From Caulobacteraceae bacterium (GTDB lineage: Bacteria; Pseudomonadota; Alphaproteobacteria; Caulobacterales; Caulobacteraceae), in NCBI GenBank assembly GCA_947475875.1, contig CANJME010000018.1:1-50098 (forward strand): a stretch of 50,098 nucleotides of DNA, in the 5' to 3' direction. Position numbers and translations under genes: made by a program. The notes beneath the pieces are model-generated. The model had not been told where the DNA came from and made no database searches. It was given only the letters and a program-made list of their open reading frames with translations. This document shows positions 1-9,154 of the stretch, piece by piece (position 1 is the first letter of the stretch; each line of letters opens with the position of its first letter).

Positions 1-66
1 AACACCCGCCTCCTGCTCGCGCAGGACCGCGATGATCTGCTCCTCGGTAAACCTCGATTTCCTCAT
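1..66 (-). CDS. IS3-family transposase OrfA, N-terminal fragment (22 codons)
   Basis: The minus strand from 66 encodes MRKSRFTEEQIIAVLREQEA and two further residues before the window ends. This is the typical start of the OrfA helix-turn-helix protein of IS3-family elements (pattern RFTEEQII..L.E). In complete elements OrfA binds the terminal repeats and is joined to the OrfB integrase domain by programmed frameshifting. Nothing can be said about whether this copy is intact. Confidence 0.8.
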   Translation of the reverse strand, partial: MRKSRFTEEQIIAVLREQEAGV

Positions 67-129
67 CCGTCCGTCCCTTCTCTCCATGGGCCGGACTCTA
101 ATTATTTCTGGAGGAGTTTCAGGGGGTCA
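1..129 (-). mobile_element. End of an IS3-family insertion sequence, cut by the window edge
   Basis: The minus strand from 129 reads TGACCCCCTGAAACTCCTCC, a terminal repeat of the kind found in IS3-family (IS407-like) elements, and is followed by the start of an OrfA gene. Only this end is present. The exact boundary at 129 is inferred from the TGACCCCC start, because the other end is not available for comparison. Confidence 0.7.
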
Positions 130-248
130 CGTCATGAGGAACACTACGCGAGTACGAATTCGCTCGATTTTCATTGAAACGATACGCTTGAATGCGTATT
201 TATAGCTTGCTGATAGCGATGAGAAACAGCGCCCCGCCTCGCAAGAGG

Positions 249-265
249 TATCGCGGATCGCGATA
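249..265. promoter_or_regulatory. 17-bp palindrome, possible protein-binding site
   Basis: TATCGCG-GAT-CGCGATA has perfect 7-bp arms around a 3-bp centre. It lies between the IS end and the 3' end of the gene at 307-834, in a gene-free stretch (130-306). A weaker hairpin, ATACGC-N6-GCGTAT, lies at 182-199. No role is assigned. Confidence 0.35.
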
Positions 266-285
266 GAAATGGGTTCTCGCACAAG

Positions 286-316
286 AAATAGCCCTCCTCG
301 TGGGGGCTATTTTTTT
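286..316. terminator. Intrinsic terminator-like hairpin at the 3' end of the 307-834 gene
   Basis: Arms 286-294 and 304-312 are perfectly complementary (9 bp), with a 9-nt loop. On the plus strand the stem runs into seven T residues (310-316). On the minus strand, the direction of the neighbouring gene, the hairpin is followed by ATTTCTTG, a weaker U tract. The minus-strand gene's TAG stop (307-309) lies inside the stem, so it probably acts as that gene's terminator. Confidence 0.55.
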
Positions 317-834
317 ATGCTCCTCAAGTCCCTCGGCGGTCGGATGATCCCACCACCCACCACCGTTGAAACCAATGTCGCAAACGTCATCGCGGGAAGC
401 CTGTCGGGCAACGCGAGCTTTTCGTAGGCGCTTACAACGAACATGACGGCGTCCAGCCCCTTCTCTTTGGCCTTTTCAAGATTGAAAAAGACAGCATAGG
501 GACCAGTCAGTCCTGGCAGATGCTCGATTAGAAGCATGTTCCGCCCCTCGCTGAAGAACGCGCGACCCTTTGCAGCGTAGGCGATAATCCGAGGTAGCTC
601 CTTCGAGCACCCGTAGCGGAGGGGGCAAAAGCACCTGAACCCTGAGCCATCCGGGATCTGATGATCCAAAGGGTCATTGCCCGTCCAGTCTTTTGTGAAG
701 GTGTGAGAGCCAAAGGTCACAAGGACTTGAAACGTCGGCGCATCCTTCGCTTTCGGTGTGACTGCCATCACAAAGGGAGTCAGGTGCGGGAAGTCGTAGT
801 CGTTCCCGGCGATCGTCAGCGTCGGCCACGTCAT
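307..834 (-). CDS. Hypothetical protein (175 aa) beside the type I RM operon
   Basis: I do not recognise this 175-residue protein. It has no obvious signal peptide or membrane segment. The middle has several cysteines (FRCFCPLRYGC) with spacing that could suit metal binding, but this is only suggestive. The end is basic (RSIKK). It starts at ATG 834, is divergent from hsdM with about 110 bp between them, and is followed at once by a terminator-like hairpin. Its base composition is lower in GC than the core genes further right, like the rest of the island. Its position suggests cargo of the island or an accessory of the restriction locus, which is inference from location only. Confidence 0.6.
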   Translation of the reverse strand: MTWPTLTIAGNDYDFPHLTPFVMAVTPKAKDAPTFQVLVTFGSHTFTKDWTGNDPLDHQIPDGSGFRCFCPLRYGCSKELPRIIAYAAKGRAFFSEGRNMLLIEHLPGLTGPYAVFFNLEKAKEKGLDAVMFVVSAYEKLALPDRLPAMTFATLVSTVVGGGIIRPPRDLRSIKK

Positions 835-888
835 GTGACGGCCCCGGTAGGTTTATCAGGCTCCATTTTCGGCTGTGGCATCACTGGC

Positions 889-920
889 TCCGGTCAAGGC
901 TCTCGGTTTTCTTGACCGGA
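889..920. promoter_or_regulatory. Inverted repeat containing the hsdM -35 element
   Basis: TCCGGTCAAG (889-898) and CTTGACCGGA (911-920) are perfect 10-bp inverted arms with a 12-bp spacer. The right arm contains TTGACC (912-917), the -35 hexamer of the proposed hsdM promoter. A regulator bound here would compete directly with RNA polymerase. The left arm carries the same hexamer on the opposite strand, but I see no good -10 for leftward transcription at normal spacing. Confidence 0.55.
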
Positions 921-952
921 ACATTCTGTCATGTTATATATCAAACATGACA
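912..952 (+). promoter_or_regulatory. hsdM promoter with operator palindrome over the -10 and start codon; leaderless
   Basis: TTGACC (912-917), a 17-bp spacer and TATATA (935-940) make a near-consensus housekeeping promoter. Transcription should start at about 946-948, on the ATG at 947, so the mRNA is predicted to be leaderless. There is no Shine-Dalgarno sequence before this ATG. The -10 and the start codon both lie in a second perfect inverted repeat with 9-bp arms: TGTCATGTT (927-935) and AACATGACA (944-952). The likely ligand is the XRE domain at the N-terminus of HsdM itself, which would give autorepression. That last step is inference. Confidence 0.65.
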
Positions 953-2764
953 AATAACGCAAGCGCCACGACCCTGCGGGCCATCCGTGACTCCCTCAAC
1001 CTCACGCAAGAGCAGCTGGGTGAACGCCTTGGCGTCTCTACAGCGACCGTTAACCGATGGGAGGGAGGGCTCAACACACCCCAACGCGCTGCACAGGCTG
1101 CCATAGCGGCGTTGGCCGAGGAGGCGGGTGTTGAGTTCGCCGAGGATGGAAAGGCCGCGCCGGTTGTTTCAGGGCGAAGGGGCCGGCGGATCGCGTCCGC
1201 GCCTTCCACGAAGTCCATGGAGCAGATGCTTTGGGATGCCGCCTGTTCCATTAGGGGCGAGAAGGACGCGCCAAAGTTCAAGGACTACCTACTGCCCTTG
1301 CTCTTTTTGAAACGGCTTTCGGATGTTTTCGACGACGAAATCACGAGGCTCGCCGAGGACTTTGGAGACCGAGAGACGGCGCTCGAAATCGCTGAGAGCG
1401 ATCACACTCTCATTCGCTTCTTTCTCCCGATCGAGGCTCGTTGGTCCATCATCAATGGGCGTTCGGAAATGGAATGGCCGGAGGGTGAAAAGCCTAAGGA
1501 CATCGGAGAGCATCTGACGAAAGCCATTCGGTCGGTCGTCAAACAAAACCCTGACCTATCCGGCGTCATCGACGTGGTTGATTTTGCCGCCGAGCGAAAT
1601 GGTGAGCGGGACATCAATCCCGCCAAACTTCGAGCCGTTGTGGAGACCTTTTCTGACCCTCGCTACCGTCTTGGCCTCGCCGACGTGGAGCCCGATTTCC
1701 TGGGCCGTGCTTATGAGTACCTCCTACGCAAGTTCGCGGAGGGATCGGGTCAGAGCGCCGGAGAGTTCTTTACCCCAACCGAAGTTGGCTTTCTGATCGC
1801 CCACATCATGCGGCCCCGCCCTGGCGAGGAGTGCCACGACTTTGCTTGCGGCTCGGCCGGGCTGTTGATCAAGCTTCAGATCGCTTGCCGGGAGCTAGAC
1901 CCCCTCAGCAAGACGCCGCTCAAACTGTTTGGACAGGAGCTTCAGGCCGAGAGCTACGCCGTCGCCAAAATGAACGGGATCATTCACGACATGGCCGTGG
2001 AAGTTGCTCGTGGCGACACCATGATCAATCCAAAATTTCGGACCAATGAGGGCAAGCTGCGTACGTTCGACGTAGTGGTGGCCAATCCTATGTGGAACCA
2101 GCCATTCCCGACTGACGTCTTTGCCAATGATCCCTTTGATCGTTTCCGAATTGCCGGAGGCGTCACGACGGGAAAGGGCGATTGGGCGTGGCTTCAACAC
2201 ACTCTGGCCTGCCTCAGCGAGCATGGCCGGGCCGCCGTCGTGCTGGATACAGGCGCGGTGACGCGGGGCTCAGGATCGAAAAACGAGGACAAGGAACGCA
2301 ATATTCGGAAGTGGTTTGTCGATCGTGACCTGATCGATGGTGTGATCCTTTTGCCGGACAACCTCTTCTACAACACCAGCGCCGCTGGCGTGATAGTCGT
2401 GTTGAACAAGCGAAAGCCTGCGGATCGAAAGGACAAGATCGTCCTGTTGAACGCGAGCAAACGGCTCAGGAAGGGCAAACCGAAAAACTACATTCCCGAC
2501 GAGGCGATCCGTCCCCTTGCGGCGTCCTATCTAAAAGGCGCTCCGGTAGATGGGGAGATCACCGTAATTTCACGCACAGAAGCCGAGGAGGCTGACTACA
2601 ACCTTAGCCCTAGTCGCTGGGTTGGAGGAGCCGGTGTAGAGGAACTCGGCTCGATTGACCTCATTGTTGGCGAACTTGAACGGCTAAGCGCTCTTGAATT
2701 GCAGGTGACGAGCAATCTCATGGCTCTGTTACGTCCAGTGACCATGAGGCAGACAAATGGCTGA
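947..2764 (+). CDS. hsdM: Type I restriction-modification methyltransferase HsdM with N-terminal XRE helix-turn-helix
   Basis: This is the 605-residue N6-adenine methyltransferase subunit of a type I system; with HsdS it methylates the recognition site and with HsdR it forms the restriction complex. Residues 8-55 form an XRE helix-turn-helix ([20 protein letters not shown]). Residues 89 to about 215 resemble the HsdM N-terminal helical domain. The catalytic domain follows, with GEFFTP (272-277), the AdoMet motif [10 protein letters not shown] (298-307) and ANPMW (379-383), a variant of the NPPF/Y motif. ATG 947 is preferred over a start at 875 because the extra 24 residues are unlike the family and the promoter's -10 lies just upstream of 947. 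The stop overlaps the hsdS start by 8 nt. Confidence 0.93.
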   Translation: MTNNASATTLRAIRDSLNLTQEQLGERLGVSTATVNRWEGGLNTPQRAAQAAIAALAEEAGVEFAEDGKAAPVVSGRRGRRIASAPSTKSMEQMLWDAACSIRGEKDAPKFKDYLLPLLFLKRLSDVFDDEITRLAEDFGDRETALEIAESDHTLIRFFLPIEARWSIINGRSEMEWPEGEKPKDIGEHLTKAIRSVVKQNPDLSGVIDVVDFAAERNGERDINPAKLRAVVETFSDPRYRLGLADVEPDFLGRAYEYLLRKFAEGSGQSAGEFFTPTEVGFLIAHIMRPRPGEECHDFACGSAGLLIKLQIACRELDPLSKTPLKLFGQELQAESYAVAKMNGIIHDMAVEVARGDTMINPKFRTNEGKLRTFDVVVANPMWNQPFPTDVFANDPFDRFRIAGGVTTGKGDWAWLQHTLACLSEHGRAAVVLDTGAVTRGSGSKNEDKERNIRKWFVDRDLIDGVILLPDNLFYNTSAAGVIVVLNKRKPADRKDKIVLLNASKRLRKGKPKNYIPDEAIRPLAASYLKGAPVDGEITVISRTEAEEADYNLSPSRWVGGAGVEELGSIDLIVGELERLSALELQVTSNLMALLRPVTMRQTNG

Positions 2765-3983
2765 ATGGGCATTTGAAACTGTAGAAAACTGTCTCAAGCG
2801 CACCGCTCTAGGCGGCGTCCCCAAGCTTCAGACGAAAGACTACCGCCCAACTGGACAATTCCCGATAATTGATCAGGGACAATCATTCATCGCGGGATGG
2901 ACCGACAATGCCAGCGGGTTGATATCGAACGACTTGCCTGTGGTCGTCTTCGGCGACCACACTCGGGCGCTTAAGTTTATAGATTTTCCGTTCGTTCGCG
3001 GTGCCGATGGTACGCAAATCCTCAGACCGCGAGAGGGGATCAATGCGCTCTTCTTTTACTATGCCTGCCAAGCCATCGAACTACCGGCAAGGGGGTACAA
3101 TCGCCACTTCTCTGTCTTGAAGGAGAAGCTGGTTCCGATACCCCCAACAAAGGACCAAGCGCAAATTGCCAATGCCCTATGGCAGGTCGATTTGAGCCGG
3201 CAGGCGCAAGTCAAACTGTTGACCAACATGGACAAGCTCAAGCGGGCCGCGATGCGCGAGTTATTCGGCTGCGGACTTCGGGACGAAGCGCAGAAGGACA
3301 GTGAAATAGGGCCTGTACCAGCGAGTTGGGCGGTGGTGGAGTTCGCAGAGGTTCGTCAATGGCTTCAGTACGGCACTTCGGTACGTTGCACCCTAGAGCC
3401 GGGTACCTTCCCTGTACTACGAATTCCCAACATTGAGCCCGGTCGAGTAAATGCCTCTGACCTCAAATACTGCAACATGGAACCGAGGGAGGCAGAGAAT
3501 TTCCTCCTTGAAGCGGGCGACCTGATATTCATCCGGACGAATGGCGTGCTCGATAGACTTGGATCTTGCGCTGTCTATGTCGACACTCCTGAACGAGCGC
3601 TCTTCGCGTCCTATCTCATCCGCGCTCGGCTCCAAACGGACAAGATATTTCCGCGTTTTGCCGCGTACTTCTTCGCTTCTGAACGTGGCACTGGTCTAGT
3701 CGCAGGCCGGGCTACCCCAGCGGCAGATGGAAAGTACAACCTAAATACCGGCACAATCGACTCACTGCCGCTGCCTCTCCCTCCGACCCTAGGGGAACAG
3801 TATGAGATCGTTGCCATCCTGGAAGCCATCGACACAAAAATCGATCTTCTGAGAGCCAAGCTGACCGTTCTTGACGACCTGTTCAAAGTCTTATTGCGCG
3901 GCTTGATGAGCGGCGAAATTCCCGCATCCGAATTAGATCATGCGGTCTTGGCGCAAACGCCTGTCGAGGGAGCGGCAGCATGA
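2757..3983 (+). CDS. hsdS: Type I restriction-modification specificity subunit HsdS
   Basis: The 408-residue specificity subunit chooses the bipartite DNA target for both HsdM and HsdR. It has the usual two-part layout: a first target-recognition domain (about 1-135), a helical spacer with the repeat-like segment [19 protein letters not shown], a second target-recognition domain (about 190-345), and a C-terminal helical segment ([20 protein letters not shown]). Its ATG lies inside the end of hsdM (ATGGCTGA) and its TGA overlaps the hsdR ATG, so all three are translationally coupled. Its GC is visibly lower than that of core genes in the window, as expected for a transferred, fast-diverging specificity gene. 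The target cannot be read from sequence alone. Confidence 0.9.
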   Translation: MAEWAFETVENCLKRTALGGVPKLQTKDYRPTGQFPIIDQGQSFIAGWTDNASGLISNDLPVVVFGDHTRALKFIDFPFVRGADGTQILRPREGINALFFYYACQAIELPARGYNRHFSVLKEKLVPIPPTKDQAQIANALWQVDLSRQAQVKLLTNMDKLKRAAMRELFGCGLRDEAQKDSEIGPVPASWAVVEFAEVRQWLQYGTSVRCTLEPGTFPVLRIPNIEPGRVNASDLKYCNMEPREAENFLLEAGDLIFIRTNGVLDRLGSCAVYVDTPERALFASYLIRARLQTDKIFPRFAAYFFASERGTGLVAGRATPAADGKYNLNTGTIDSLPLPLPPTLGEQYEIVAILEAIDTKIDLLRAKLTVLDDLFKVLLRGLMSGEIPASELDHAVLAQTPVEGAAA

Positions 3984-6913
3984 CCGACCTGAAGATAAGC
4001 GAAGCGGGTTCCGTTCAGTTTCCTATGGTCAAACACGCTGCGGAAATCGGATGGGTTCCGATTGGACCTGACGTCGCCAAACAGAAGCGAGGCGGCGAAG
4101 CAGGAATGTTGCTGCGCGATGAGCTTGAGGCAAAGCTGGCACAGTTCAATCCGTGGATGAACGAGGATGCGATCCGTTCAGTGATCGAAACCATCGACGC
4201 CATTCCGCCAACGGTGGAAGGCAACCGGGATGTCCTGGCATGGCTGAGGGGTGAGCGGCAGTGGTACGACGAAGCCGAGAAACGGCACCGGCGGGTCACG
4301 CTCATCGACTTTGAACACCCGGCCGCCAACGCCTTTCATGTGTCCTGGGAGTGGGCGCTGAAGCCGCCGGCGCGCAAGGGCAACCGGGCCGATGTGATGT
4401 TCCTCATCAACGGGGTTCCGGTCTGTATCGTCGAACACAAAAACCCGAAGGACGGGGACGCAATCGAGCGCGGCATCAAACAGCTTCGCCGCTATGAGAT
4501 CGAAACCCCGGAATTGATCGGAACGCCACAGCTCTTTAACGTCACTCACTTGCTGGACTACTGGTACGGCGTGACCTGGAACGCCACGCGCCGCGACATG
4601 GCCCGATGGAAGCAGACACCCGACGAAGCCTATCGGTTCGCCGTGCAAGCCTTCTTTGAGCCCACCGACTTCCTACGCACGTTGCAGCATTGGATATTGT
4701 TCTATGTGCAGGACAGCGAGACCCGCAAATCCGTCCTTCGTCAGCACCAAAGGCGGGCCATCGACGCCATCGTGGAGCGTTGCGCTGACCCCGCCAAGAC
4801 GAGGGGACTCGTCTGGCACACCCAAGGCTCTGGCAAGACGTTCACCCTGCTGACCGCCGCGCGGCTGATCCTTGAGCAGAAGGATCGCTTCAAGAACGCC
4901 ACGGTGATCCTTGTGGTGGATCGCACCGAATTGGAAGGTCAGCTCAAGGGATGGGTGGAGCGTCTCCTGGGCGAGATGCAAAACCACGACATCGCCACCA
5001 AGCGAGCCAACACGAAGGCCGAACTTCAACAGCTTTTGGATGCTGATTTTCGTGGGCTGATCATTGCGATGATCCACAAATTTGAAGCCATCAAGAAAGA
5101 CAGCTCCACACGGGACAACGTCTTTGTCTTCATCGACGAGGCGCATCGATCCGTCGCGAAAGACTTGGGCACCTATTTGATGGCCGCCATCCCCAACGCG
5201 ACCATCATTGGCTTCACCGGCACCCCTATTGCGAAGACCGAGCAGGGGGAGGGCACATTCAAAATCTTCGGTCAGCAGGACGAGCTAGGCTACCTCGACA
5301 AATATTCCATCAAGGAGTCCATCGCCGACGAGACCACGTTGCCGATCAAGCACGTCCTCGCGCCCAGCGAAATGACGGTTCCCGCCGAACGGCTCGACAA
5401 GGAATTCTTCGAACTCGCGGCGGCAGAAGGCGTCACGGACATCGAGGAACTAAACCGCGTCCTCGACAAAGCAGTGGGGTTGCGCGCCTTCCTAAAGGCC
5501 GATGATCGGGTCCAGAAGGTTGCGGCCTTCATTGCGGCCCACTTCCAAGAGAACGTCCTGCCACTGGGCTACAAGGCTTTCGTTGTGGCCGTGGATCGTG
5601 AGGCTTGCGCCAAATACAAACACGCCCTGGACAAGCTATTGCCGCCGGGCTGGACCGAGGCGGTTTACACCGAGAACGCCGCTGACGTGATTGATCGCCC
5701 TCTGGTGGCTGAACTCCAGCTCACTGAGGAGCGTGAGGAGGACGTGCGCCTTCTCTTCAAGAAGGCGAAGGAAGACCCGAAGATCCTCGTCGTCACCGAC
5801 AAGCTGCTCACCGGCTATGACGCCCCGCTGCTGTATTGCCTCTACCTGGACAAGCCGATGCGGGACCATGTCCTCCTACAAGCGGTGGCGAGGGTGAACC
5901 GCCCCTATGTCGACAGCCAAGGCGTCCAGAAGAAGATCGGCCTGGTGGTGGATTTTGTCGGGGTGCTGCGGGAGCTTCAGAAGGCTCTGAAATTCGATTC
6001 CGCTGATGTCAGCGGCGTTATCGAAGACCTTGATCTGCTGCTGAAGGACTTCCTCGAAAAGATCAAAATAGCCCAAGCGGATTACCTCGATGCCGGCGAG
6101 GGCGGTGACGCCGACGAGCGCCTTGAGAAGGTGGTCTATGGGCGGTTCCTCGACAAGGACGCCCGCAAGGCGTTTTTCGAGGACTACAAGGACATCGAGA
6201 GCCTTTGGGAAATCCTCTCACCCGACAAAGAGCTGGTCGATTTTATCCCCACGTTCAAGCGGCTCGCTCAGCTATATGCGGCTGTTCGCAATGCCTATGC
6301 CGAACAGATCGGGTTTGTCGCTGACCTGGCCTACAAGACCCGGCGCTTGGTGGAGGAGGGAGCCACGCAGGAGGGCCTTGGCAACCTGACCAAGAGTGTC
6401 ACGTTCGATGTGAAAACGCTTGAGGCGTTGCGCGGCCAAGACGGCACGGATGAGGGTAAGGTCTTCAATCTAGTTCGTGGCTTCCATGAAGAGTTGGAGG
6501 ACGACGCGGCTGCGGCTGCAGTCTTGCAACCCCTCAAGGATCGAATGGATCGCATCCTGAAGGACTTGCAAAGCCGGACGATCTCCGGACTTGCCGCGAT
6601 GGACCTCCTAGCGGCCGCTGCCGTTGAGAAAGAGACATTGCTCCAACAGGCCAAGGCCAGCGGTCTTTCGGCCGAAGCATTTGCCATCGCCCACGCGCTT
6701 CAGTCAGACAAGGCGTTGGCGCAGGCTGCCGTCGATCCCTTGGCGCTCGCCGCCGAAATCGAAGTGCTACTCGCGCGCTTTCCCAACGCCGCGGTGAATG
6801 TGGATGAACAACGGCGACTGCGCGCCTCGCTCTATCGACCGCTCCTAGCTCTGCCCAAGGAGGACAGCACCCGGTTGGTAGAGTTTATCATTCGGTCCCT
6901 TTTTCGGGCCTGA
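3980..6913 (+). CDS. hsdR: Type I restriction endonuclease subunit HsdR
   Basis: The 977-residue motor and nuclease subunit translocates DNA and cuts away from unmethylated sites. Residues 138-154 carry the PD-(D/E)XK nuclease centre (D138, then E152 and K154 in VEHK). The helicase motor has a Walker A motif (GSGKT, 283-287), DEAH (386-389) and GFTGTP. A long C-terminal helical region, typical for contact with the HsdM/HsdS core, completes a normal family length. All catalytic motifs seen are intact, so the system looks functional. The ATG overlaps the hsdS stop by 4 nt (ATGA). Confidence 0.93.
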   Translation: MTDLKISEAGSVQFPMVKHAAEIGWVPIGPDVAKQKRGGEAGMLLRDELEAKLAQFNPWMNEDAIRSVIETIDAIPPTVEGNRDVLAWLRGERQWYDEAEKRHRRVTLIDFEHPAANAFHVSWEWALKPPARKGNRADVMFLINGVPVCIVEHKNPKDGDAIERGIKQLRRYEIETPELIGTPQLFNVTHLLDYWYGVTWNATRRDMARWKQTPDEAYRFAVQAFFEPTDFLRTLQHWILFYVQDSETRKSVLRQHQRRAIDAIVERCADPAKTRGLVWHTQGSGKTFTLLTAARLILEQKDRFKNATVILVVDRTELEGQLKGWVERLLGEMQNHDIATKRANTKAELQQLLDADFRGLIIAMIHKFEAIKKDSSTRDNVFVFIDEAHRSVAKDLGTYLMAAIPNATIIGFTGTPIAKTEQGEGTFKIFGQQDELGYLDKYSIKESIADETTLPIKHVLAPSEMTVPAERLDKEFFELAAAEGVTDIEELNRVLDKAVGLRAFLKADDRVQKVAAFIAAHFQENVLPLGYKAFVVAVDREACAKYKHALDKLLPPGWTEAVYTENAADVIDRPLVAELQLTEEREEDVRLLFKKAKEDPKILVVTDKLLTGYDAPLLYCLYLDKPMRDHVLLQAVARVNRPYVDSQGVQKKIGLVVDFVGVLRELQKALKFDSADVSGVIEDLDLLLKDFLEKIKIAQADYLDAGEGGDADERLEKVVYGRFLDKDARKAFFEDYKDIESLWEILSPDKELVDFIPTFKRLAQLYAAVRNAYAEQIGFVADLAYKTRRLVEEGATQEGLGNLTKSVTFDVKTLEALRGQDGTDEGKVFNLVRGFHEELEDDAAAAAVLQPLKDRMDRILKDLQSRTISGLAAMDLLAAAAVEKETLLQQAKASGLSAEAFAIAHALQSDKALAQAAVDPLALAAEIEVLLARFPNAAVNVDEQRRLRASLYRPLLALPKEDSTRLVEFIIRSLFRA

Positions 6914-6916
6914 TCC

Positions 6917-7216
6917 ATGAGACCTGACCCATCTGAAACAGCCGACCTTCGACAAAAGGTCGACGAGTGGGCAAGGACCCTTCAGGTCAGCCCGAGGTTG
7001 GTTCGGATTGCGACCATGACCAGAAAGTGGGGGTCCTGCTCTTCCGCGGGAACGGTGACCCTTGCCGCCGATCTAATGAGACAGCCGCCTGAATTCCAGA
7101 ATTTCGTAATTGCTCACGAGCTTCTGCACCTAAGGCTCTCAAGTCATACCCGCCTATTCAAGGCTGTGCTGACGGCCCATCTGCCGGGCTGGCGCGCATG
7201 GGACATTCTACGTTAG
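6917..7216 (+). CDS. Small YgjP-like (M48-type) zinc metalloprotease
   Basis: This 99-residue protein matches the catalytic half of YgjP/DUF45 metalloproteases: KWGSCS (37-42), then IAHELLHLRLSSH with zinc ligands H67, H71 and H77 and catalytic E68. Standard YgjP proteins are about twice as long, so this is a minimal stand-alone form. It starts 3 nt after the hsdR stop and is surely cotranscribed with the restriction genes. Relatives of this family are often found beside type I systems; their role there is unclear, with turnover of HsdR or anti-restriction control as plausible ideas. The substrate is unknown. Confidence 0.75.
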   Translation: MRPDPSETADLRQKVDEWARTLQVSPRLVRIATMTRKWGSCSSAGTVTLAADLMRQPPEFQNFVIAHELLHLRLSSHTRLFKAVLTAHLPGWRAWDILR

Positions 7217-7222
7217 GGCGGA

Positions 7223-7255
7223 GGAGTCAAAGAGGACGATTTCCTCTTTGATTCC
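7223..7255 (+). terminator. Strong hairpin ending the hsd operon
   Basis: Arms 7223-7236 and 7242-7255 pair over 14 positions with one G-U wobble, around the 5-nt loop CGATT. The hairpin sits 6 nt after the stop of the metalloprotease gene. No run of T follows (TTGCTGCTTC), so it may act as a transcript-protecting stem or a weak terminator. Confidence 0.6.
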
Positions 7256-7383
7256 TTGCTGCTTCGAGCCCTTCAAACTCAAATGTTGACACCCTCTGAG
7301 GGTCTGGTTTCTCTTATTAGGAAGAGGATTGGGGCAATGATTTCCCCAGCCGGCTTCCGCATTTTGGGAAGAAAGGAACCTCT

Positions 7384-7605
7384 ATGGATATCGAAAAAAC
7401 TGAAGATGCGGGCTTTGTCCTGTTGCCGGGCGTTTCCGGTGGCGGGGTGCTCGTGAAGCGCGGACAGATCGTCGGCGCGCGACCCAACGGCCCTAACCAA
7501 GGCGCGGTCGTTTACACCGCCGCCGGGCCGAGCCTCTACACCAGCCTGACGACGCAACAGCTCGGCGGCCTGGTGAACGCACAGGTCATTGAGGGCGCGA
7601 GGTAG
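7384..7605 (+). CDS. Hypothetical small protein (73 aa)
   Basis: I do not recognise this 73-residue protein. It is glycine-rich with alternating hydrophobic residues (GVSGGGVLVKRGQIVGARPN), suggesting a small beta-rich fold, and has no signal peptide. The ATG is well placed behind AAGAAAGGAACC. Upstream lies TTGACA (7286-7291) merging into the small palindrome ACCCTC-T-GAGGGT (7291-7303), which may be a regulatory site, although no clear -10 is seen at normal spacing. It is separated from the hsd operon by the hairpin at 7223-7255 and lies upstream of the integrase-like gene. Confidence 0.6.
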   Translation: MDIEKTEDAGFVLLPGVSGGGVLVKRGQIVGARPNGPNQGAVVYTAAGPSLYTSLTTQQLGGLVNAQVIEGAR

Positions 7606-7702
7606 CGTCTTTCTACGAAGAGCGCGGGGAGTCGCAGGGCGCCCCATTTTGGCGATTTTCCGCGTTCGCCGGTATTTAATAGGGAACCGAAAGGGTAGCC
7701 CT

Positions 7703-8848
7703 ATGCCTCGCAACAGAAACAGGCGGACGCCGAGTTTTCTGCACAAGCGCCGTGGGCGGCCGGCCACTTTCAGTGAGCCGTTTACCGACCAGCTGATAGC
7801 CGACCTAAAACCCCGGGAGAGAGAATATTCTGTCCATGACTCGAATGTTCCTGGGCTCTCAGTTCGTGTTCTCCCATCGGGGACAACTACCTACATCTAT
7901 CGGCCATCCCGATCTCTGGACCGCTCAAATCCATCGACCCTAGGCCGCACGACCGAGATGACCGTTGCAGAGGCGCGAGCCAAGGTCAGAGAGCGGGAGC
8001 GTCAGATCGAACAGGGGCTTCCAGCGAAGGCCTTCGCCCGACCACAAATGACCAGAACCTTTGCGGCGGTCGCCGAAATGTACCTGAAATCGGCGGGCAG
8101 CGACTGGTCGCCCGAATGGCGCAAGAAGGTCACCCTCAGGTTTTCAAATTGCATGCTGCCGGAGCTTGGGTCGCTCAATCTCGCAGATATTACGGCAAAG
8201 GACGTCAATCGCGCGGTGCGTCATCCAAGTTCAGCCCCTCGTACTCAGCGCCAAGATTTTTACATCACAAGCGCCATGCTGACTTGGGCTGTGCAAACCG
8301 GTCGCATCGAACGCAATGTCCTGAAGGGGACTCTCCCCCCTGTCTGCCCGCTGCCTCGCCGTCCCGTTCATTTGGACATGCACAAGCTGACGGTGATCTG
8401 GCGCGAGTGCTGTGAGCTTCCTTCGCCGTGGAGTGACATATACCGCCTGTGCATATTGACCGGTCAGCCGATGCACGAAGTCCTTCGCGCCAAAGATACC
8501 CACCTCGTGGCGCATGGGCGCGCGTGGGGTATCGGAGATCACCGTTCCTACGGGGACCTTCGTCACCTTCAGAGTCTGGGGCCGTTCGCGCTTCGCATCT
8601 TTGCAGATCGAGCGGGCTGCAATGGCTACCTGTTCGCAAAGAACCCAAATGGTACGCCTCTGGTTTTCCGACAGCCGGTTTTGAACGACCTTCGCTATCA
8701 ATGCGGCGTCGGCAATTTCACTTGCTCCAACATTCAGGGATTTGTCGCTGCACAGCTTGCGGCCTTCGGAGGCGATGGCGAGCGCTGGGAGCGCCACCTA
8801 CTCCGGACAGTCGATGAATTGGACCCGATGAAGGACGTCATTCTGTGA
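7703..8848 (+). CDS. Degenerate tyrosine recombinase / integrase-like protein
   Basis: This 381-residue protein has the layout of a P4-type integrase: an N-terminal arm-binding region (about 40-110, with LIADLKPREREYSVHDSNVPGLSVRVLPSG), a SAM-like core-binding domain (TFAAVAEMYL to AVQTGRIERNVL), and the start of the catalytic domain. In box I the usual TGQRRGE appears as TGQPMHEV, so the catalytic arginine is absent, and the last 100 residues show neither an HxxR nor a terminal tyrosine motif. It is therefore probably inactive for strand exchange, or a DNA-binding derivative. ATG 7703 is chosen for its ribosome-binding site (GAAAGGG); an upstream in-frame start at 7589 lacks support. Confidence 0.7.
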   Translation: MPRNRNRRTPSFLHKRRGRPATFSEPFTDQLIADLKPREREYSVHDSNVPGLSVRVLPSGTTTYIYRPSRSLDRSNPSTLGRTTEMTVAEARAKVRERERQIEQGLPAKAFARPQMTRTFAAVAEMYLKSAGSDWSPEWRKKVTLRFSNCMLPELGSLNLADITAKDVNRAVRHPSSAPRTQRQDFYITSAMLTWAVQTGRIERNVLKGTLPPVCPLPRRPVHLDMHKLTVIWRECCELPSPWSDIYRLCILTGQPMHEVLRAKDTHLVAHGRAWGIGDHRSYGDLRHLQSLGPFALRIFADRAGCNGYLFAKNPNGTPLVFRQPVLNDLRYQCGVGNFTCSNIQGFVAAQLAAFGGDGERWERHLLRTVDELDPMKDVIL

Positions 8849-9154
8849 TCGGGACCGACGCAAATGGCATGAAAAGTGGCATGAAGCCGGTATGGCAATG
8901 GCACAAAATGGAATCTGGAGCGGCCTCCACGGGCCGGTCGAATTGCAGGAGTCTAGGTCGCTCGACGAATGCCCAGATAAGGAAGAAGCGGTCACCCCCC
9001 CCCCTCAAACCCGAATGCAAATCGCATCCCATGGAAAAATGTGACTACAGGTAAGAACCTAGGACTTAAGTGAAACCTCATCAGGTTTCGATCTCAGGAC
9101 ATGGATACAGGACAGGTGAGGGTGACTCGTAAGGGTCACCCTCATCTATGCGAC
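8849..9154. other. Gene-free stretch with a C10 tract and hairpins
   Basis: This 306-bp gap between the integrase-like gene and the DUF1643 gene has no convincing gene. It holds a run of ten C (8995-9004), a 7-bp hairpin (GAAACCT/AGGTTTC, 9072-9089) and a strong hairpin at 9115-9146. A 69-codon frame starting at GTG 8845 overlaps the integrase stop and spans the C run; it is low-complexity and is not called. Confidence 0.5.
9115..9146. terminator. Strong hairpin between converging genes
   Basis: Arms 9115-9126 and 9135-9146 pair over 12 bp with one wobble (core GAGGGTGAC/GTCACCCTC) around an 8-nt loop. It lies just past the end of the minus-strand DUF1643 gene and downstream of the plus-strand integrase-like gene, a typical bidirectional terminator position. 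There is no clear T run on either side. Confidence 0.5.

Noticed and set aside
875-946. In-frame upstream extension of HsdM (24 residues)
   Set aside because: It lies over the -35, the -10 and both inverted repeats and has no ribosome-binding site; the XRE domain starts naturally at ATG 947.
1-9000. Second attachment site copy of the tRNA-Cys 3' end
   Set aside because: Reading for the T-loop and acceptor sequence found no match, so the left island end cannot be placed in the window.
8845-9054. 69-codon frame coupled to the integrase-like gene
   Set aside because: It spans a C10 run, has no family resemblance and is low in complexity; it may be a decayed C-terminal part of an integrase.
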